Source: Theropithecus gelada (Eukaryota > Chordata > Mammalia > Primates > Cercopithecidae). From it: 64,000 bases of DNA. Both the position numbers and the translations under genes were made by a program. Location of the stretch: the NCBI RefSeq assembly GCF_003255815.1, contig NC_037669.1, positions 136,466,577 to 136,530,576 on the forward strand, read 5' to 3'. The notes under the pieces are model-generated. The model did not search any database. It saw only the letters and a program-made list of their open reading frames with translations, and had not been told where the DNA came from. Shown here piece by piece: positions 49,192 through 60,900 of this stretch (positions within the stretch are counted from its first letter, which is position 1; every line of letters starts with the position of its first letter).

Positions 49192-49824
49192 GATTTTTCT
49201 TAATTATTCACAATTAAAGCAGTTGAGAGATCATTCAGAGTAATTACATCTTGTAATATTTTTGCTGCATTGAATATATTTTCCAAATAATGTTTTCTGT
49301 GAAATCATCTATTCAAATGCTGTGAAATGTGTGGTTTCCTTTTAGGATGAATTAGAGGTAGCTAGTTTGAGGAGGTAAATGGTTACTGTGGTTGTCTTAT
49401 TCAGTTGAATATGAAATGACCATTCATTTAGAGGTGTTTCTTCACTCCCTCTTGAAATTACCCCAAAATACAGTAAAGACAATCCCCCTGTGTAAAACCA
49501 CAGATACAAAGAGAACAGGGGAGGAGCAACAACGTTTTAAAACTTGTCTGATTTAAAGGAGACCCCAGAACACTGAAATTCAATCTCATAGAGTGAGAAG
49601 CCACGAAGCAACTCCATTGGCCCAGGGAAAGCCCCTGATAAGCTCAAAAACTGATGTTAGTTACATGATATTCATGAAAAGAGGAGAGGAGGGGTTGAAA
49701 ACAAGCACTGGTTGAAAGTCTGTTTAAGATATGGTTAGCGCTTCAGATCTTCTCCCCCAAATCTTGTAGCAGGGCAACTGTCTCTTCTCTACCCTGGCAT
49801 AAAACTGTATGTAAGAGGTAAGGG

Positions 49825-50123
49825 GGGCCATGCATGGTGGCTTACTCCTGTGATCCCAGTACTTTGGGAGGCCGAGGCAGGCAGATCACTTGAGGTCAGG
49901 AGTTTGAGACCAGCCTGGCCAACATGGTGAAACCCCGTCTCCACTAAAAATACAAAAAATTATCTGGGTATAGTGATGCACGCTTGTAATCCCAGCTACT
50001 TGGGAGGCTGAGGCGGGAGAACCACTTGAACCCTGGAGATGGAGGTTGCATTTGGCTGAGATTGTGCCACTGTACTCCAGCCTGGGCAACAGAGTGACAC
50101 TCTGTCCAAAAAAAAAAAAAAAA
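49825..50123 (+). mobile_element. Alu with target-site duplication
   Basis: Sense Alu with poly-A tail. AAGAGGTAAG precedes it and follows it (50124 on). Confidence 0.92.
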
Positions 50124-50996
50124 AAGAGGTAAGAGGATCTGATCTAAGTGATGCCACACACAGCTGAGTGTGGGTACTACATGGAAAACATGGGGATTAT
50201 GAAGATGGCTATAATAACTGCCATATTCCCATATGTATGTGTCTTTGCAATGCAACTTTGGCACTCCTTCCACCAAGAATTGAATTCGATTTTCCTGCTT
50301 CTTCAATCTGTGCCAGTTTATTGACTTGCTTTGATTAGTAAATTGTGGTAGGACTGATGTACAGGTTCTGGAGCCTAGGCCTCAGGGAGTCTTGAAGATT
50401 TCATCCTCACCCTGTTGGAACTGTGGAACTATCATGTGAGGAAACCAGGTGAGTTTCCTTGGGGATGAGAGACTACATAGAGAAAGAGGCTCAGCCAACA
50501 GTCAGCACCAACCACAGACATGTGGGTGAGGCCATCTTGTACCATCTGGCAAGTAACCAGATGCCTATAGTCACATGAAGAACTCTAAATGAGAACAGCA
50601 GAATAACCATCCAGCTGAACCCAGTCTGACTTGCAACCCTACACAATTGTTATCAAATAAACAGTCATTGTTTTGAGTTTCTAGCTTATGGGGTGGTTTG
50701 TTTCACAGAAGCAGAGAATGAATGCAAGGATTAGTGACCATCTATGCATTGAGATGTGAAAACCATAGCCCTCTTCCAATATTCAGTTCCCAGGTTTATT
50801 GATTTTAAATAACCAAGGCTTACTAGTGTTTGAGAAATCCTCTACTATAAAGAACAGAGACTACTAAAGCAAATAAATAGACAAGAAACTTGGAGGAAAC
50901 AGGTAATGCAAGGAGGAGGAAACTTTAAAAATTGTTGTTAATGTTATCAGAATGATTCAAATATTGTTGCCATAAAGCAAGAGCAAGATGCTATGA

Positions 50997-51301
50997 CAGA
51001 TTGGGCACAGTGGCTCATGCTTAAAATTCCAGCACTTTGGGAGGCCAAGGTGGGAAGATTGCTTGAGGCCAGGAGTTCAAGACCAGCCTGGGCAACATAG
51101 CTATACCCCGTCTCTACAAAATAAAAATAAAAATAAAAAATCAGCCAGGTGCAATGGTGTGTGACTGTAGTCCCCACTACATGGGAGGCTGAGGAGGGAG
51201 AATCACTTGATCCCAGGATCTGGAGGCTGCAGTGAGCCATGATTGTACCACTGCACTCCAGCCTGGGTGACAGAATGAGGACCTGTCTCTTAAGAAAAAA
51301 A
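50997..51301 (+). mobile_element. Alu with target-site duplication
   Basis: Sense AluJ/S-like copy. AAGATGCTATGA at 50985-50996 and AAGATGCCATGA at 51302-51313 flank it. The Alu interrupts sequence that may belong to the HAL1-like repeat. Confidence 0.92.
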
Positions 51302-51313
51302 AAGATGCCATGA

Positions 51314-52230
51314 GAAAAGAAGATTCAGAGAAAAAAAAAAAAGCTCTTGGAAATTAAAAGCATGAGAAGAACAAACAAAAAAGAAATAGAAAAGATAGAA
51401 AATAGAAGGGAGAAACTTATCAAATAAATAATACAAAAAATTTATTAGCATGGAAAGGTAAGATTCTCTAGATTGACAAACCCAAATGAGGGCCAACCTC
51501 ACTTTAAAGATCCACAAAAAGGTAAATCAGAGTGAAATTTCACAGTTCCAAGGATAAAATGGAACCCTGAGCGCTTGTAAAAAGAGAAAAACTAAACTAA
51601 ACTAATTAGCAAACAACAAATCATTCTGTGAGAAGGATTGGAATCAGAATGGCATCAGATTTCTCAACAGCAATTCTGGAAGCCAAAAATCATGAGAGCA
51701 ATGATTCAACCTAGAATTTTCTGCCAAAAACTGTCAAACAAATGTGTGTGTGGAATAAAAAACAAATACACCAGAGCACACACAAAAACACATGAGGGAA
51801 ATAAATAATTTACTTCCTGAGAGCTCTTTCACAAGAGTGACCAAATAAAGTCAGAGCAAAAAGCTGAATGCTGTTCCAGAACCCAACCAAAGGGAAAGAA
51901 GGAGAACTTCTGTAAGGAGAAAAAAAGCACAATTCATGGATTATCGGTTGCCTTTGATTATGTGGAACTTGAGAGACCATTAGAGTCATTGGGAAGAATT
52001 TGTGATAGGTACATTAAAAGTTAACCAAATGAGTAGGAATGGCAGCAAGTAATCATAAAAACTGTTCTATGAGAAAGGTAAACACAATCACAGTGTACAA
52101 CAGACTCAGCATTGTTCAACATTTGCATACTTGGAATACTTTAGACCCCAGATATTTCATAAAAACTGGATGATATAATTATACTGAGAGGACAGGCAGA
52201 GAGGCAGATCTGCTGACCCAGAAGATCTTA
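51314..52230 (+). mobile_element. HAL1/L1M-type fragment
   Basis: Sense A-rich sequence with AGTGAAATTTCACAGTTCCA, TGGAATCAGAATGGCATCAG, TTCTCAACAGCAATTCTGGA and AACCTAGAATTTTCTGCCAA. This is the order found in HAL1 and old L1M elements. No usable reading frame remains. Confidence 0.6.
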
Positions 52231-52335
52231 TTATTATGTTAAAAATCTAACATAATATCTAACACAATAAGAAGTCAATAATTTTTAAAGTGTACAATAC
52301 AGCATTATAAACATGATAATTAAGAAGATAAAGAT

Positions 52336-52610
52336 GGCCGGGTGCGGTGGCTCACACCTGTAATCCAAGCACTTTGGGAGGCCGAGGCAGGCAGATCACC
52401 TGAGGTCAGGAGTTTGAGACCAGCCTGGCCAACATGGTGAAACCCTGTCTCTACTGAAAATACAAAAAATTAGCAGAGCATAGTGGTGCATGCCTGTAAT
52501 CCCAGTTACAAGGGAGGCTGAGGCAGGAGAATTTCTTGAACCTGGGAAGCGGAAGTTGCAGTGAGATCCCTGCTCTCCAGGCTGGGTGACGGGGTGAGAC
52601 TTGGTCTCCA

Positions 52611-52649
<39 letters not shown>

Positions 52650-52650
52650 A
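52336..52650 (+). mobile_element. Alu with (AAC)n tail
   Basis: Sense Alu from GGCCGGGTGCGGTGGCTCAC, lacking part of the right arm. The tail is a run of about 12 AAC units (52613-52649). Confidence 0.92.
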
Positions 52651-53391
52651 TATATGACCTATTTCAAAAGAAATATCTAGAAATATTGGCATTACTGACT
52701 TTGGGGAGTGATTCTGGGTATAGGCGGGGCACTTCTGGTTTTAGTTACAAAAGAATCTTAGTTTTGACTTATTTATTTACAAATATATCACTTTGATAAA
52801 AATAAGCTAGTAAGGTTTAGCAATATTAGAATTTTTGCAAGTGATACATTGATTTTGCATTTGGTGTTTTTGAGAATCATAGCCATAAGAAATATAATTG
52901 TTTACCCCTTCTGATTTTGTTTTATATTTTCACTCACAGGGAAAATTTAAAAACTTGCAGGAAGTCTGGGGATAAATAGGTAGTGTCAGAATACGGGTAT
53001 TTTATAGATCTACGACTAGTTTCTACAACGAATTCATCTGAAATTAGTTGTGCTTTAATGTGAGGACCAGTGAGTCTTTTCTCTTCTGGATGAGACTAAA
53101 GAACTACAGTAAATAAAGGAAAAGGGAATGGAGTCTAATCTTGAATAATAAAAGAAGTTAAATTGTAATAATTGATTTGAAGTAAATAAATGATTTAGGA
53201 GTTTCAGTTATATTGAAATTAAAAAACCGATCAGTTTTAAAAGTAAGCATTTTAATTTTTCAATAGAAATAAAGAAAAATGCCCAGAGAATAGTTATACA
53301 GGAAAGTGCTTTGGACTTGAAGTCAAGAAGGTCCAAATTTGATCTTTGGTTCTGTGTCTTAAAATTTTTTTTTTTTGGAGGGGAGTTTTGT

Positions 53392-53679
53392 CGGCCAGGC
53401 GCGGTGGCGTGAGCACTCTGGGAGGCCGAGGCGGGCGGATCACAACTTCAGGAGATCGAGACCATCCTGGCTAACCCGGTGAAACCCCGTCTCTACTAAA
53501 AATACAAAAAACTAGCCGGGCATGGTGGCGGGCGCCTGTAGTCCCAGTTACTCGGTAGGCTGAGGCAGGAGAATGGCGTGAATCTGGGAGGCGGAGCTTG
53601 CAGTGAGCCGAGGTCGCCTGGGGCACAGAGCCAGACTCCATCTCAAACAAACAAACAAACAAACAAACAAACACAAAAC
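53392..53679 (+). mobile_element. AluY with internal deletions and (CAAA)n tail
   Basis: Sense AluY lacking part of the left-arm start (GGTGGCGTGAGCACTCTGGG) and part of the right arm. AGTTTTGT at 53384-53391 and 53680-53687 is the target-site duplication. Confidence 0.9.
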
Positions 53680-55317
53680 AGTTTTGTGACTTTGGTGGTG
53701 ATGTTTAATTAACCTGTCTCAACATTAATTTTTCTATCTATAAGGCAGGGATAGAAACACTAAATTTACAAGACTATTTTAAGAACTATTTAAGATTATG
53801 TGTGTAAAAGCTGTTTACTGCACATTGACAGCATTACATAAATGTAGAGTCATTATTAAAATAAATCAAATTTTATCTTAAGTTCTTCTTTTAGCACCAG
53901 TTGCCTAGTGTAGAAAGCACAGTATTCAGTATTGGAGACAGCAAGTAACTCAGATGTTCAATGACAAACAAAACTTCCAAATGAACTCCATAGCAAGCAG
54001 GGTCAGAGTAGGAGAAATTCCTATTTCTCCCTATCAGCTCTGTCAAATAGGAAGCAAAACAGGGTGAAAAAGGACAGTAAAGAGCATTAACCTGTGTTGA
54101 ACCTTCAGTCATACAATAAACTTATAATTAACTTAAGTGAAGTCTTAAAAAATTCAATTATGTAAAATGCAGGATTTTGCTGTTGGGAGATTAATTAAAT
54201 GAGATCGGGGATGGGGAAGGTTGGGAGTCAATTGACTCTTACATTTCAGTTCTCATTATTATGGGCTTTTACTGTACTTCACAAAGAGTCAATCCTTAAT
54301 ACCTCAATTTTGGTAGAAAGTAGATTATTTTTTCCCATTAATTCTTCTACGGTGCCCAGAAATTTATGAACTTCACAGAATGCTTACTAATATTTTTGCT
54401 AATTCAATGAATATTTTCAAATATAATGTTTTTTGTTATGAAAGTCTGCATTGTATCCGGAATTAGTAACATATTCTCTGCTCACCTGCAGTTAGCTCTA
54501 TCATCTCAGTGAGTTAGTTGTTTTGTTGTTTTTTTCATTGTTTTTTTTTAAGATTACATGAGCTTCTGGTAGTCTACCTGAGTCCAGTTTAAGACCTCTA
54601 CATTCTCAACAAATGGCCTTATAAACAAAGCAATTGCAAAGTGAACTTAGTCTTCACATGGAATGTAAAATTGTTATCAATTTGGTTCATTTTATTTTGT
54701 GAAAAATTAATTTATCTTTTAGACTGCATGTGCCAAATCTCTCTAGCTCACAGCAGACAAATTAATGAGCTGCTCAAAGCCTGCCTGGGTCAGTAGAGTT
54801 CCTTGGAGGTACTGCAGTTTCATTTATTTATAATACTTTCAGGTGGTTTCTGGTAATATGGGCCCCTGAATAGAATAAGAATTAGAAATCAGCCACCATG
54901 CTAGTTTGAAAAGAAAGAAAGCATTGTGTGTTCTTTTGAACTGACAAAAAACAGTGATATAGCAGCGCTTTGCCCCCAGTTTAAAAGGACTGTTTAGAAA
55001 AACTAGATTTTAGTAAAATGTAAGTATTAAACCTAAACAAAAATGGAATATTTGAGAAAATATAATTAAAATATGAAATACTAGCTCACAAAATTAGCTT
55101 CCTCTATCATTATTCATTAATCTTTTTAAATGTCAATGTTAGATTGTGGGACTAAATGGATTTTTGATCAAAATACCACATTCTTAATGTTGCTGTTTAA
55201 TTAAAGAAATTACTTCTGAAGAGTTTACTTTTCCCAGTGACACTCAGCATATATTGTTCATGTAGCAAATTTGAGGCTGACTCAATAATATTAATAATAG
55301 CATATACTGTCTTTTTG

Positions 55318-55500
55318 GTGCCACACAATGTTTTTGCAAATATTGATTCATTTAATCCTTATCACTCCACTATCAGGTAGCCACAGAAAAGGTAAGTAAC
55401 CTATTCAAAGTTACACTATTAATAATATGAACTAGATGATTTGAACACAGGCAGTCTAGCTCCAGAGTTCTCTGTTATGCTAGCTACCTCACCTAGCTTT
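55318..55500 (+). repeat. MIR element
   Basis: TTGATTCATTTAATCCTTAT followed by GGTAAGTAACCTATTCAAAG and a terminal CAGTCTAGCTCCAGAGTTC. Confidence 0.75.
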
Positions 55501-55580
55501 TGATTTTTATTACCTCTTGCTAACCTTTGTGTTCCTGAATTACCATGGCAGATTGCTCTGCTCAGTGGATGGTTCTATGG

Positions 55581-55610
55581 ATACACACACACACACACAC
55601 ACACACACAC
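55581..55610. repeat. (CA)n microsatellite
   Basis: About 14 uninterrupted CA units, 430 bp upstream of a PLCH1 exon. Confidence 0.97.
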
Positions 55611-56038
55611 GTACATTTACTTAGAAACATTCTGTTTTGGTAGGGAATCATTCTTTTTCTACATATATTTATGATCAGCAAACTTTAGTGTTTGTGTAGG
55701 AAACGTTAATTTTTGCAGATAGATGCTAGCTTATAGTGAGTGTATTTTTGGCAATGGATTTACATTGATAACTGATTTTATTTCATGCTTCACAGAGAGC
55801 ATTTGTCTAATAGTTGAAGGGCTGTTTTCACTGATTCAATCTAAAAGATGCATAGGAAGATTGAGATCATGGTCATTCTCCAACGATAAAGTAGCTGTGA
55901 CACTAGTAACCCCAAACGCTGGTCATTTAGGTGCTTTGCATGGTGTCAAGAATGCAAAATCAGTAAATGTCTTTTTACTGTGGAGGAGCATAGTTCATGA
56001 AATTGCAGGTACTCCTACTAGTATTCTGTTTTTCTTAG

Positions 56039-56132
56039 ATGAATAATGTGACAACGGACTATTGTCTTGACATCATAAAGAAGTTTGAAGTTTCAGAAGA
56101 AAATAAGGTGAAAAATGTTCTTGGCATAGAAG
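56039..56132 (+). CDS. PLCH1: PLCH1 coding exon, end of EF-hand region
   Basis: This exon encodes MNNVTTDYCLDIIKKFE, then SEENKVKNVLGIE. This is the last helical part of the PLC EF-hand lobe before the X domain. The acceptor is a T-rich CTGTTTTTCTTAG and the donor is GAAG/GTAAAA. The exon is 94 nt, phase 0 to phase 1, and ends with the first base of a Gly codon. It joins the preceding exon directly as ...VEQK/MNN... and the next as ...IEG/FTNF.... It follows the longest complete intron in the window (15.4 kb), so intron length gives it no support; the call rests on the protein match and phase agreement. Confidence 0.94.
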
Positions 56133-56589
56133 GTAAAATAACCAATATTCTTTATTTCTCATTTGTTGATTCAGCCTGTTAAATTAAATTCCATCAAAAA
56201 TTTTAGGAAAAGAAATCAAGAGATATCCGTGGGATTATATTAATAAATAATTCAAATAAAATCTACAACACACATACATTTTCCTGCAAAGAAAAGACCA
56301 TGATGTTGCTATTTCTCTTACTTTTGCAATGCCCATAAGCATTTTCCACTTCAGGCAAGTCTACCTGATACCACCATGTGTGATGGATGCCATGACATAT
56401 TTGGACTTTTCTCAACTGGCTAATTTTTGGAAATAGGCTCAGCCTGATAATTTCATGAAGGAAAATTCAGTCCTAAAATAAGTTCTCTCTGAGACTAGTG
56501 ACTTGCCATGTTTTTTTTTTAAATGGTAGCAACTGACTGTTTTTCCTGATTGGTAGCTTTGGAGAAGCTGTTGGAACCACAAATCTCAT

Positions 56590-56700
56590 TAATACAGTGA
56601 CTTCATTTTATAGTTGAGGAAGTGAGGCTCAAATAAGTTAAATAATTCGCCCACAGTTATGTACTCAGAATCTAGCTCCTGCAATGTTAGACATAAATAA
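56590..56700 (+). repeat. MIR fragment
   Basis: TTCATTTTATAGTTGAGGAA, then GAGGCTCAAATAAGTTAAAT, then CTCAGAATCTAGCTCCTGCA, in MIR order. Confidence 0.65.
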
Positions 56701-56997
56701 TATGGTAGAAATATAGCTAATGTATGTATATGTATTTAAAATATGTAAAGAAATACCATGAAGGCTGCCACCCAAGAGGAGGATCTTTCAGGCAGAGCAG
56801 ATGATCTTTAATGAAAGACCAGCTGCCTATAAGAGTGTGCAAAGCCATGGTTTATCTAATCAATTTTGACTGTTGGCCCCCTCATTACTTCTGCTCCCAG
56901 ATCAGTGTGAATAAGGGGGGTTTAATACCATCTATTTACTTCCAGGGGCGGTAGGTGATTAAAATGAAGAGGAGTAATTTAAAATCTTAGATCATTA

Positions 56998-57307
56998 GCT
57001 GAGTGTGGTGGCTCACACCTGTAAACCCAGCACTTTGGGAGGCTGAGGGAGGGGGATCACTTGAGGCCAGGAGTTTGAGACCAACCTGGCCAACATGATG
57101 AAACCCTGTCTCTACTAAGAATACAAAAATTAGCTGGGTATGGTAGCACATGCCTATAATCCCAGGTACTCAGGAAACTGAGGCACAAGAGTCCCTTGAG
57201 CCTGGGTGGTGGAGGTTGCAGTGAGCCGAGATCATGCCACTGCACTCCAACCTGGGTGACAGAGTGAGACTCTGTCTCAAAATATAAAATAAAATAAAAA
57301 TAAAATG
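56998..57307 (+). mobile_element. Alu with target-site duplication
   Basis: Sense Alu with an (AAAAT)n tail. AAATCTTAGATCATTA at 56982-56997 and AAATCTTATATCATTA at 57308-57323 flank it. Confidence 0.93.
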
Positions 57308-57695
57308 AAATCTTATATCATTAAAAACTGTTTTAAAAACAACCAGAGAAGATAAACTAACTTGGGCCTTTTCTGTGCAAAGAAATGAATCTTTTCTTTG
57401 GTGAGGCCCAAAAAGATGGAATTAAACATGGTTTCCTAAGTTATGAACATAAAAGTTGGCATGAAGAAATTAAATTTCAAAGGATATTTACAAATATAAT
57501 TATACCAAATGATATTTGAAGACCTGAAGTAATTTACCCTATAATTATTCTGTTTAGGTACTTACAAGTCATCCATGTATTTATTTGTTATATTAATGAA
57601 AACCTCTTTGACCCAGGCATTATATTTTGAAAGATTGTAAAAAAACTGATAGGGTTTTCTAAATAATCTTAAAGGACTATTTCAAAGTTATAAAA

Positions 57696-57757
57696 TGTGC
57701 CAGCCATTAGCAGCATTTTTTCAAACTGTGCCAGCCATTAGCAGCATTTTTTCAAAC
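57696..57757 (+). repeat. Perfect 31-bp tandem duplication
   Basis: Two identical adjacent units, 57696-57726 and 57727-57757, each starting TGTGCCAGCCATTAGC and ending TTTTTTCAAAC. No difference between units implies a recent event or an assembly artefact. Confidence 0.97.
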
Positions 57758-58126
57758 CAATTTGGTTGTCAGTCACACCCTGAATTTAGACAGTGTTTAA
57801 CTTTTGACATACTACCTTAATTATGGCACTGACTTTACTATTTTTCAGATGAACTTAATAACCTATCAATTGTTGGTTGATCAGGGTACCTCTTGGTATA
57901 ACTATGGCTTTAGCATGGCATTAGTCACACTGCATAAGCATAGTTTGAGTTCAGTCATCAGTAATTGGCTTGGCCCCTCCTCTACCTAGTCAAAATTCTT
58001 AAAAAGTCAACACGTATCTATTATGTATGTTATATATAATATATATAACATTATGTATATATATGGTTATATTTAAAAGGCTATTCCTAAAAGTCATATT
58101 TCATTTTTTGACATTGTCAGTTTGAC

Positions 58127-58858
58127 TGTATTAGGCTGTTCTTGTGTTGCATAAAGAAATACCTGGGTGGGCACGGTGGCTCACGTCTGTAATCTCAGCA
58201 CTTTGGGAGGCTGAGGCGGGCAGATGACCTGAGGTCAGGAGTTCGAGACCAGCCTGGCCAACATTGTGAAACCCCATCTCTACTAAAAATGCAAAAAAAT
58301 TAGCCACATGCAGTGGCGCATGCCTGTAGTCCCAGCTACTCGGGAAGCTGAGGCTGGAGAATCGCTTGAACCTGGGAGGCGGAGGTTGCAGTGAGACAAG
58401 ATCATGCCACTGCACTCCAGCCTGGGCGATAGAGTGAGACTCCATCTCAAAAAAAAAAAAAAAACCAAAAAAAAACCCAAAAAAACCCAGGCTAGGTAAT
58501 TTATAAAGAAAAGAGTTTTAATTGGCTCCCATTCTACAGGCTGTACCGGAAGCATGGTGCCAGCATCTGCTTGGCTTCTGGGGAGGCTGGAGGGAGGTTT
58601 TACTCATGGTAGAAGGTGAAGTGGGAGGAAACAGGTCACATGGCTTGAGCTGGAGCAGGAGAGAGTGTGGAGTGGAGGGAGCCATATACTTTTAAAGAAA
58701 CAGATCTCAGGAGAACTCATGCACTATTGCAAAGACAGCACCAAGCCTTGAGGGATCTATCCCCATGGTCCATACACCTCCCACCAGGGCCCACCTCCAA
58801 CATAGGGGATTATATTTCAATGTGAGATTTGGGTGGAACAAATATCCAAACCATACTA
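58127..58858 (-). mobile_element. MST-type MaLR LTR, antisense, split by an Alu
   Basis: Antisense LTR text: TTAGGCTGTTCTTGTGTTGC, GGTAATTTATAAAGAAAAGA, AAGCATGGTGCCAGCATCTG, CACCTCCCACCAGGGCCCAC and TTTCAATGTGAGATTTGGGT. The Alu at 58165-58487 interrupts it. No flanking internal sequence, so a solo LTR. Confidence 0.88.
58165..58487 (+). mobile_element. Alu inserted in MST LTR
   Basis: Sense Alu from GGTGGGCACGGTGGCTCACG to an A-rich tail with CCAAAA and CCCAAAAA interruptions. Confidence 0.92.
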
Positions 58859-59027
58859 TTGACCTCAAGCAAATCTCTCATTTTTTCCAGTTTTCCCCAC
58901 AAAGGCCGTCCTGAGGGTAAATAAGATAATCATTATGAACATTTTTTGACCCCTTTTGTCCCTCTTAGAGCCATTAAGTATGTACACTTTGAAAGCTGTG
59001 GTAAGTCACTCTCTCTTTCTTCCAAAG

Positions 59028-59231
59028 GCTTCACAAACTTCATGCGTAGTCCTGCCTGTGACATATTTAACCCATTGCACCATGAAGTGTATCAAGACAT
59101 GGATCAGCCCCTCTGCAACTACTACATTGCTTCCTCTCACAATACATACCTGACTGGGGACCAGCTCCTTTCTCAGTCCAAAGTGGATATGTATGCACGG
59201 GTGCTGCAAGAGGGCTGTCGCTGCGTGGAAG
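59028..59231 (+). CDS. PLCH1: PLCH1 coding exon, start of catalytic X domain
   Basis: This exon encodes FTNFMRSPACDIFNP, then the X-domain core YYIASSHNTYLTGDQL, then SKVDMYARVLQEGCRCVE. The His-Asn of SSHNTY corresponds to the first catalytic His and its calcium-ligand Asn in the PI-PLC X barrel (His311 and Asn312 of PLC-delta1). The final Glu matches Glu341. The partner Asp and the second catalytic His are expected in the next exon, outside the window. The acceptor is CTCTTTCTTCCAAAG and the donor is GAAG/GTATGT. The exon is 204 nt, phase 1 at both ends. An overlapping frame that starts upstream at 58946 and runs past the donor is only intron read-through. A MaLR LTR ends about 170 nt upstream. 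Confidence 0.95.
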
Positions 59232-59549
59232 GTATGTGCACTTTTTCTGAGCTCCGGTGTGTATGGGCGACCTTGTCCTTCAATCAGTCTGTTGAGTCGA
59301 GAATAAAGAATGGAGACCTGAAACACACTCTCACACTAATTAGTACTATTTTTCTGCTCATTGTAAAGTCAGTCTTAACTCATAATTCTCTCTGGCTCCT
59401 TATTGTTCAACTGGGAGAAAGAGTATGTGTTAGCAGTTGTGAAGCATACCGTTAGTTGCTGAGAAATTATGATGAAAATTAAAGTCTTCCTAGAAAGATA
59501 TTGTTAATTATACAATTGCAAAAATCGTTCAGGAGAGCTCTTTGTTTTT

Positions 59550-59873
59550 GTTTTTTGTTTTTTGTTTTTTTTACTTTTATTTTTATTTTTTGAGTTGGAG
59601 TTTCGCTCTGTTGCCAGGATGGAGTGCAGTGGCGCGATCTCGGCTCACTGCAATCTCCGCCTCCTGGGTTCATGTGATTCTCCTGCCTCAGCCTCCCAAG
59701 TACCTGGGATTAGGGGCATGCCACCACACCTGCCTAATTTTTTTTTGTATTTTTAGTAGAGACGGGGTTTCACCGTGTTGGCCAGGATGGCCTTAATCTC
59801 CTGACCTGACGATCCACCCGCCTCGGTCTCCCAAAGTGCTGGGATTACAGGCGTGAGCCACTGCACCTGGCCA
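59550..59873 (-). mobile_element. Alu with target-site duplication
   Basis: Antisense Alu. AGCTCTTTGTTTTT is repeated at 59536-59549 and 59874-59887. Confidence 0.93.
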
Positions 59874-60042
59874 AGCTCTTTGTTTTTAAGATATTTCGTG
59901 GTCTATCAGTTAGCCAACACTTATTAAACTTCTAGTGGGTTCCAGGTGGTGAGTATACAGAAGTAAGTAAAATATGAATTCTGTCTTCAGGGAGTTCGCG
60001 GTCTAGTAGAAGGGATGAACTTTTTTTTAAAAAATAATATAA

Positions 60043-60212
60043 ACCAGGCATGGCATTGTACACCCATAGTTTAGCTACCCGGGAGGCTGAGGTGGAAGGA
60101 TTGCTTGGGACCAGGAGTTCAAAGCTGCAGTGTGTTATGATTGTGCCTGTGAATAGCTATTGCATTCCAATCTGAGCAACATAGTGAGACCCCACCTGTA
60201 AGAGAGATAGAC

Positions 60213-60236
<24 letters not shown>
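60043..60236 (+). repeat. Alu monomer-like copy followed by (GA)n
   Basis: Single-arm Alu-like text (GGAGGCTGAGGTGGAAGGAT, CTGAGCAACATAGTGAGACC) ending in a (GA)n microsatellite at 60204-60236, probably grown from the former tail. Confidence 0.75.
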
Positions 60237-60243
<7 letters not shown>

Positions 60244-60339
60244 GTGAAAATTCCACCAGTTGATTGATATACAATAGTATAGAAGTGGTGGTATAGAGAA
60301 TGAAGTGCGAGGTAAAATGTGATGAGAAATCAGTTAGGC

Positions 60340-60510
60340 TAGGAAGGGAGCTGGGGGTCAGCTGTAAAGGGTTTTGAGTGCTATGGTGAGGAATTTCAAT
60401 TTCAGTTTTTGGTAATGAGGGGCCAGTGAAGGGTTTTAATATCTACAGTGATATGATCAGATTTGCAGTTTAGAAAGTTTATTTGGGCAACAGTGTGAAA
60501 GGATAATTTT

Positions 60511-60548
<38 letters not shown>

Positions 60549-60900
60549 ACATGTGTGTTTGTGGAGGGAGGAGGGAGGTGAAACTGGAGGCAGGAAGATG
60601 GTGGGAAGGCTATCACAGTGAATCCAAGGGGGGATTTCAAAATCTTGGACTAAGTGAGAAAGAGATGATGATAAGGATGCAGTATTAAAGAGGTAAATTT
60701 AGTGGAACCTGGTGAGAGAAAAGAATGAAAAGAATGAAGGGGAGAGCTAGAAGGTGGATGGTGCCACCCCATACTGTAGGGAACCTGAGAGGAAGAGCCT
60801 AAATGAGTCCAGTTTTCCATCTGCTGAATTTAGAGTGATTTTATAACATGTACGTGGACATCTTTATCAGTCGCTTGGATAACAATGTCTGAACTTAATG
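60340..60900. repeat. Possible ancient interspersed repeat, family unassigned
   Basis: AAAGGGTTTTGAGTGCTATG, GTGATATGATCAGATTTGC and GGAGGCAGGAAGATGGTGGG occur in the order of a known mammalian repeat I cannot name. A 30-base poly-T (60518-60547) lies inside. Confidence 0.35.

Larger units (their letters stand above)
40644..56038 (+). other. PLCH1: PLCH1 intron, GT-AG, 15.4 kb
   Basis: The donor is GTATCTTTAG and the acceptor TTTTTCTTAG. It contains an L1M fragment split by two Alus, purine microsatellites, an LTR-like stretch, a HAL1-like fragment, several Alus and a MIR. I see no feature in 42846-44165, 45430-46798, 47004-48102, 49192-49812, 50134-50984 and 53688-55317, apart from AT-rich tracts. 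Confidence 0.9.
56133..59027 (+). other. PLCH1: PLCH1 intron, GT-AG, 2.9 kb
   Basis: The donor is GTAAAATAAC and the acceptor CTTTCTTCCAAAG. It contains a MIR fragment, an Alu, a perfect 31-bp tandem duplication and an MST-type LTR interrupted by an Alu. Confidence 0.9.

Noticed and set aside
55723..56046. A 107-residue open frame before a PLCH1 exon
   Set aside because: It stops just inside the exon, in a different frame, and has no recognisable domain.
58946..59455. A 169-residue open frame read as a complete protein
   Set aside because: Only 59028-59231 is exon; the rest is intron read-through on both sides.
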